From Actinomycetes bacterium (GTDB taxonomy: Bacteria; Actinomycetota; Actinomycetes; Actinomycetales; Microbacteriaceae): a DNA stretch of 11,205 bases. Of the stretch, positions 6,908 through 11,205 are shown in pieces; position 1 is the first letter of the stretch; each line of letters begins with the position of its first letter. The DNA lies in the NCBI GenBank assembly GCA_023432305.1, contig JAEYUT010000018.1, forward strand, positions 1 through 11,205, written 5' to 3'. The position numbers were made by a program, and so were the translations under genes. The notes under the pieces were generated by a model. The model had not been told where the DNA came from. It made no database searches and saw only the letters and a program-made list of their open reading frames with translations.

Positions 6908-7556
6908 ATGGTGAAACTCTCTACGTCGTATCCGCTCCTGAAAGAGAACCGCGGACTTGCGGCTGCACTAGCTCCCGGCATCTCCGCGATCGTGGCGCAG
7001 CAGGAGCGCATCATCGTCGACCTGATGAAGTCGATAACTCCGACCATCAATCTGATCCCGCGGATTCAGTACGAAGCGATCCTTCGCGCCGAGTCGAGCG
7101 CGCGCGCCGCGTTGACTGATATGGTCTGGCTGCACCAGGCCAACTAGCAGATGCTCGAGAACATCTTGCCGAAGGTGTCGGGCTTCACCCTGCCTCCGAT
7201 GCACTCCCTCGGCTTCGAGATGCCGAGCGGCTTCTTCGAAGCTTTCCGCGGCATCGGTTGGGACAAGCTCACTCGGGGATGGCAAGTTCCGTCGAACTGG
7301 CCGGATGGCCTGAGCGACCTCCCGCAGTTGCTAGCGATCGTGAACAACGAGGGAATCCCAGTCGCGTGGGTCCCACACAGCACGATCCTGAAGATGCTGA
7401 TCGCCGCGGAGTCGCCGGAGGCGCGCTCCGAGCTCCTGGTTGCCCACCGCGACGAGATCCTCGAGGACTGCATCGGCTGGGTCGAGGGCCTCGACGATGA
7501 ACTCGTCAATCCGCTTCTCCCCATGGCACAGAAGGTGCTTGCCGCGTGTCACGAGG
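6908..7556 (+). pseudogene. Actinobacterial hypothetical protein, broken by a stop codon and truncated
   Basis: One frame encodes KLSTSYPLLKENRGLAAALA and on to WLHQAN, meets TAG at 7145-7147, then resumes immediately with QMLENILPKVSGF and runs to LAACHEG near 7556. A single C-to-T change (CAG to TAG) would explain the stop. GGAGG at 6901-6905 suggests a start at ATG 6908 or GTG 6911; ATG 6899 is also in frame. The second half (WQVPSNWPDGLSDL, EGIPVAWVPHSTILKMLIAA, HRDEILEDC) recalls, from memory, a widespread actinobacterial family of unknown function. After HEG the similarity I expect stops and sequence from a recombinase begins in another frame. A separate protein could start at ATG 7151, but no ribosome binding site supports it. 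No transmembrane segment or enzyme motif is evident. Confidence 0.62.
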
Positions 7557-8231
<675 letters not shown>

Positions 8232-8385
8232 TGGCTTGTGCCGTTCCCGGCACGAACATCTACATTACCGTGTCTTTCGACCTCCGGATGACGCGAGGCG
8301 AATCCCGCGCGTGTCTGGCGTTTCGGGTGCCCCGGGAGGACAATCGCAGAGGCGGCGCCGACCGCGGCGTCCGAGGAGGTTGACG
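8232..8385. other. Intergenic region between tRNA-Pro and VOC gene
   Basis: These 154 bases should contain the leftward tRNA promoter and the rightward promoter of the VOC gene. A TAATGT-like -10 for the tRNA can be read on the minus strand near 8263-8268, without a convincing -35. A strong ribosome binding site, AGGAGG (8374-8379), belongs to the next gene. No small gene is supported. Confidence 0.4.
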
Positions 8386-8826
8386 ATGACTCTGACGCTC
8401 AATCCGTACATCAACCTGGTGGCCCAGGCGCGTGACGCACTGGCCCACTACCAGGGGATCTTCGGGGGAGAGGTGAACATGTCGACGTTCGCCGAAGGCG
8501 GTGCTCCCGTCGACCCCTCCGAGGCGGAGCTCATCATGCACGGGCAGCTCGACACCCCCGATGGCTTCACCCTCATGGTCTCCGATGTGCCGAGCGGGAT
8601 GCCGCACACCACCGGCACCAGCATCTCGGTGTCGCTCTCGGGTGACGACGGCGAGAAGCTCCGCCGCTTCTGGGATGGCCTGCTCGAAGGCGGCACCGTC
8701 ACGGTCCCGCTCGAGACCGCCCCCTGGGGTGACGCGTTCGGGATGCTGAAGGACCGCTTCGGGGTCGACTGGCTCGTGAACATCTCCGACCCGGTCGGTG
8801 CGCCCGAGCTCGGCGGTCACGACTGA
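8386..8826 (+). CDS. VOC family protein, PhnB-like
   Basis: This 146-residue protein starts at ATG 8386, six bases after a near-perfect AGGAGG (8374-8379). The frame is open further left, but only across antisense tRNA sequence, so that extension is not coding. The N-terminus NPYINLVAQARDALAHYQGIFGGEV matches the start of PhnB/3-demethylubiquinone-9 methyltransferase-like vicinal oxygen chelate proteins. The end GDAFGMLKDRFGVDWLVNIS is the matching beta strand with the conserved FG-x-DRFGV-x-W pattern. Proteins of this group are small cytoplasmic dimers with a glyoxalase fold. Most have no proven reaction, and PhnB itself has no assigned enzyme activity. It is the first conserved gene beyond the island border and appears to be transcribed by itself. 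Confidence 0.93.
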   Translation: MTLTLNPYINLVAQARDALAHYQGIFGGEVNMSTFAEGGAPVDPSEAELIMHGQLDTPDGFTLMVSDVPSGMPHTTGTSISVSLSGDDGEKLRRFWDGLLEGGTVTVPLETAPWGDAFGMLKDRFGVDWLVNISDPVGAPELGGHD

Positions 8827-8903
8827 ACGCCCACCGGCCGGGCCCGCTCCGTCGAACGATCGCATGGCTGTCGCGCACACGAGCGTTCCGGAGCCTCGGC
8901 CCG

Positions 8904-9311
8904 GTGATGATGCCTGTCGTCGAACGGGTGGGGCGGCTGTTCACCGGATCCCGCGGCACACCGGTCAGCGGTGTCGTCGTGCCGTCGCTCACCCTCCACA
9001 CGGTCGGCGCACGCAGCGGCGAACCCCGCAGCACGCCCCTCATGTGCCTGCCGGAGCCTGACGGCACGATCATCGTCGTCGGCTCCAACTTCGCGCGCCC
9101 CGCACATCCCGCGTGGACGTTCAACCTGCTCGCGCATCCGGATGCCGAGATCGACTTCCGCGGCCGGCGTCGCGCCGTGCGGGCGCAGCTGATCCCCGAC
9201 TCCGAGCGCGAGGCCGTGTGGGGGAGGCTCGAGCGGCAGTGGCCCGGCTATCGCGACTACGAGCGCTCGTCAGGCCGCGAGCTGCGGATGTTCCGGCTCA
9301 CGCCGCGCTGA
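8904..9311 (+). CDS. Nitroreductase/deazaflavin-dependent oxidoreductase family protein (DUF385, Ddn-like)
   Basis: This 135-residue protein shows the family pattern: LTLHTVGARSGEPRSTPL (about 29-46), GTIIVVGSNFARPAHPAWTFNLLAHPDAEI (about 54-83) and a C-terminal WPGYRDYERSSGRELRMFRL. Ddn-like proteins bind coenzyme F420 (a deazaflavin), or in some members flavin or heme, and reduce quinones or xenobiotics such as nitroimidazoles; the true substrate of this copy is unknown. Three starts lie in a row (GTG 8904, ATG 8907, ATG 8910), with GGAG at 8890-8893 upstream, so the exact start is uncertain by two residues. It follows the VOC gene by 77 bases on the same strand and converges on the acetyltransferase gene. 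Confidence 0.9.
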   Translation: MMMPVVERVGRLFTGSRGTPVSGVVVPSLTLHTVGARSGEPRSTPLMCLPEPDGTIIVVGSNFARPAHPAWTFNLLAHPDAEIDFRGRRRAVRAQLIPDSEREAVWGRLERQWPGYRDYERSSGRELRMFRLTPR

Positions 9312-9328
9312 GACCGTCGCCTCAGCGG

Positions 9329-9610
9329 TCAGCCGGCCCGTACGTCGGCGCGCTCCGGGTGGCGGTCGAACCACTCCGCCACATACCAGCACGTGGGGGT
9401 GATCTTCCGTCCGGAGCGTTCCACGTCGTCGACCGCGAACTCCACGAGATCCGCCGCATACCCGTGCCCGCGGTGCTGCGGAACGGTCACCGTGTGGTGG
9501 AAGACGACACTCGGACCCTGGTCGCGGTACTCGAGCACGCTCACGATCGCGCCGTCCTTGCGCATCGTGTAGCGGTGCGCATCCGGTTCGTGGGTGATCT
9601 CCATGGCCAT
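9329..9610 (-). CDS. Small GNAT acetyltransferase, NATD1/YidJ-like
   Basis: This 93-residue protein is the usual size for single-domain NATD1-like N-acetyltransferases. It has the acetyl-CoA loop QHRGHGYAADLVEFAVDDV (about 45-63), with the R-G-H-G-Y form of the Q/RxxGxG/A motif. The conserved C-terminal block PTCWYVAEWFDRHPE follows, where the Cys and the HPE are typical of the subfamily. The N-terminal strands (ITHEPDAHRYTMRKDGAIVSVLEY) also match. Starts at ATG 9610 and ATG 9604 are both possible, and neither has a strong ribosome binding site. The substrate is not known for most bacterial members. It is convergent with the nitroreductase-family gene and divergent from the glutathione peroxidase gene, with 41 bases between starts. 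Confidence 0.9.
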   Translation of the reverse strand: MAMEITHEPDAHRYTMRKDGAIVSVLEYRDQGPSVVFHHTVTVPQHRGHGYAADLVEFAVDDVERSGRKITPTCWYVAEWFDRHPERADVRAG

Positions 9611-9651
9611 GCGCCCAGCGTACGCATAGGCGCTCTGGTTAGCGTGGAGAG

Positions 9652-10149
9652 GTGGGTATTCGAGACATTCCTCTGACGACGATCGATGGGCAGACGACGA
9701 CGCTTGCCGAGTACGCCGACAAGGCGGTGCTGGTGGTCAATGTGGCCTCACGCTGCGGCCTCACGCCGCAGTACGAGAAGCTCGAGCAGCTGCAGCGCGA
9801 GTACGGCGACCGCGGCCTCACGGTGCTCGGATTCCCCTGCAACCAGTTCCTCGGCCAGGAGCCGGGTTCCGCTGAGGAGATCAAGGAGTTCTGCTCCACC
9901 ACCTACGGCGTCAGCTTCCCGCTCATGGAGAAGGTGCGCGTCAACGGCATCCACAAGCACCCGCTGTACGCCCACCTCACGCAGGTTCCGGACGAGGATG
10001 GCAAAGCCGGACGCGTGAAGTGGAACTTCGAGAAGTTCGTGATCGCCCCGGATGACACCGTTCACCGCTTCCGTCCGCAGACGCAGCCTGACGATCCGGC
10101 CGTGATCGCCGCGATCGAGGCCGCCCTGCCGGAGACCGAGTCGGCGTAA
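9652..10149 (+). CDS. Glutathione peroxidase family thiol peroxidase
   Basis: This 165-residue cytoplasmic peroxidase reduces hydrogen peroxide and organic hydroperoxides; bacterial cysteine forms usually take electrons from thioredoxin rather than glutathione. It has VNVASRCGLTPQY with peroxidatic C35, LGFPCNQFLGQEPG (59-72) with Q69 of the catalytic tetrad, resolving C81 in EIKEFC, and VKWNFEKFV (122-130) with W124 and N125. The length is normal for the family. The GTG at 9652 is the only sensible start: an in-frame TAG lies at 9640-9642, and GGAG precedes it at 9646-9649. The gene is divergent from the acetyltransferase and convergent with the next gene, so it is probably its own transcription unit. 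Confidence 0.95.
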   Translation: MGIRDIPLTTIDGQTTTLAEYADKAVLVVNVASRCGLTPQYEKLEQLQREYGDRGLTVLGFPCNQFLGQEPGSAEEIKEFCSTTYGVSFPLMEKVRVNGIHKHPLYAHLTQVPDEDGKAGRVKWNFEKFVIAPDDTVHRFRPQTQPDDPAVIAAIEAALPETESA

Positions 10150-10165
10150 GCCGCCGCGTTCGTCG

Positions 10166-11205
10166 TCAGGCGGGGGAGAGCTTGGGCTCCGGCAGTCCCA
10201 GCTCGCGCAGCGCCGCGCGCGCCGCGAGCCACCCGGACTGCCCGTGCACACCCGGGCCGGGCGCGGTCGACGCCGAGCACAGCCACACGCCGGGCAGCGG
10301 CGTGCGCCACGGGGTCGCCGACAGCCGCGGTCGTGCCACCAGCTGACGGAACGACGCCGCACCCGCCGCGATGTCGCCGCCCACGTCGTTCACGTCGTGC
10401 CGCTCCACATCCTGGGCACTGCGCGACGACACGGCGAGGATGCGGTCGCGCACCCCCGGCGCGAAGCGCTCGAGCTCGGAGATGATCGCCTCGCGCCTGT
10501 CGAGGGGCGAACCATGCGGCACGTGCGTGTACGTCCACAGCACGTGATGCCCGCCGGGAGCCCGAGTGGGGTCGACGACGCTCGGCTGCGAGACGAGCAC
10601 GTACGGGCGCTCCGGATGCCGCCCCGCCGCGACCTCCGCCTCGGCTCGGGCGATGTCGGCCCGTGTGCCGCCCAGGTGCAGCGTCACCACCTCATTGAGG
10701 GAAGGGTCGGCCCACGGCACGGGCCCGTCGAGCGCGAGGTCGACCTTCGCGGCGCCGTCGCCGTAGCGGAACCGCCGCAGCATCCGCGCGTAGCCGCCCG
10801 GCAGCTGGCCGTCCGCCATGCGGGCGAACGCCCGTGGCGTCACATCGAGCATCACGATGTCGGCGTCGAGCTCGGCGAGCGAGCTCACCTCGGCGTCCGT
10901 CTCGATCACCCCGCCGTGAGCCAGCAGGTCGGCGGCGAGCACATCGGCGATGCGGCCGCTGCCGCCGCGCACCACCGGCCAGCCCACCGTGTGGGCGAGG
11001 GTGCCGAGCACCAGTCCGGGAGCCGCGGCCCCGAGATCCGGGAGGCGCCGGATCGCGTGCGCGATCACCCCCGTGAGCAGCGCGGGCGCCTCATCGCCCC
11101 GGAATCCGAGATTCCACGCAGGGCCGCCCTGGTGCAGCATCCGCAGTCCGAGCGTCGTGAGCGTCGCGAGGTGGCGCGGGGGGAGCACGGAGGAGCCGGC
11201 GATCG
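10166..11205 (-). CDS. Phytoene-desaturase-like NAD(P)/FAD-dependent oxidoreductase (5' end outside window)
   Basis: About 345 C-terminal residues are present. The frame stays open to the right edge, so the GTG at 11188 is not a reliable start, and the N-terminal GxGxxG dinucleotide-binding fold lies beyond the window. Family marks are LAHTVGWPVVRGGSGRIADVLAADL (the conserved middle segment), DIVMLDVTPRAF, and the C-terminal FAD-contacting block PGVWLCSASTAPGPGVHGQSGWLAARAAL. This matches the COG1233 group of phytoene dehydrogenase-like proteins, usually about 470-520 residues. Members outside carotenoid clusters are often of unknown function, and no carotenoid gene is visible here, so I do not claim crtI. 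It converges with the glutathione peroxidase gene, 16 bases away. Confidence 0.88.
   Translation of the reverse strand, partial: IAGSSVLPPRHLATLTTLGLRMLHQGGPAWNLGFRGDEAPALLTGVIAHAIRRLPDLGAAAPGLVLGTLAHTVGWPVVRGGSGRIADVLAADLLAHGGVIETDAEVSSLAELDADIVMLDVTPRAFARMADGQLPGGYARMLRRFRYGDGAAKVDLALDGPVPWADPSLNEVVTLHLGGTRADIARAEAEVAAGRHPERPYVLVSQPSVVDPTRAPGGHHVLWTYTHVPHGSPLDRREAIISELERFAPGVRDRILAVSSRSAQDVERHDVNDVGGDIAAGAASFRQLVARPRLSATPWRTPLPGVWLCSASTAPGPGVHGQSGWLAARAALRELGLPEPKLSPA

Noticed and set aside
6866..7147. Short 82-residue protein ending at TAG 7147 as a complete antitoxin-like gene
   Set aside because: Protein-like sequence continues in the same frame directly after the stop, so it looks like the front half of a broken longer gene.

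Overview
This window looks like the edge of a mobile or accessory island in a high-GC actinobacterium, most likely Microbacteriaceae and possibly Microbacterium. The evidence is the GC-rich coding, frequent GTG starts, a tRNA with encoded CCA, an F420/deazaflavin-type oxidoreductase and a monoderm-style peptidoglycan-binding efflux adaptor. The genus is an inference from gene flavour; no 16S or marker gene is present.

Left part (1-2951): a tightly packed plus-strand operon. It holds the C-terminal part of a HlyD/MacA-like adaptor carrying a peptidoglycan-binding domain, a MacB/LolD-type ABC ATPase, an FtsX-like permease and a small secreted protein with two cysteines. A perfect 17-bp terminator hairpin closes it. 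I read it as a MacAB-like envelope transporter that may export, or protect against, the small secreted protein. That protein matches no family I can name.

Middle part (3104-8192): an IS481-family element of 1061 bp with imperfect terminal inverted repeats and a 6-bp CTTAGG target duplication. Its transposase is broken by a one-base deletion. It sits exactly on the stop codon of a leftward 839-residue protein that combines a superfamily 2 helicase with a C-terminal PD-(D/E)xK nuclease domain. This is the best candidate for a new single-gene defence protein here. Divergent from it is a hypothetical gene broken by an in-frame TAG and then cut off. It is joined out of frame to the coiled-coil C-terminal remnant of a large serine recombinase. 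The remnant's frame runs into the 3' half of a tRNA-Pro gene, which suggests that the island entered at this tRNA and lost its recombinase catalytic domain, so it can no longer excise with its own enzyme.

Right part (8155-11205): ordinary, very GC-rich chromosomal genes. They are tRNA-Pro(GGG), a PhnB-like VOC protein, a deazaflavin-dependent nitroreductase-family protein, a small GNAT/NATD1-like acetyltransferase, a glutathione peroxidase, and the C-terminal two thirds or so of a phytoene-desaturase-like FAD oxidoreductase that leaves the window at the right edge.
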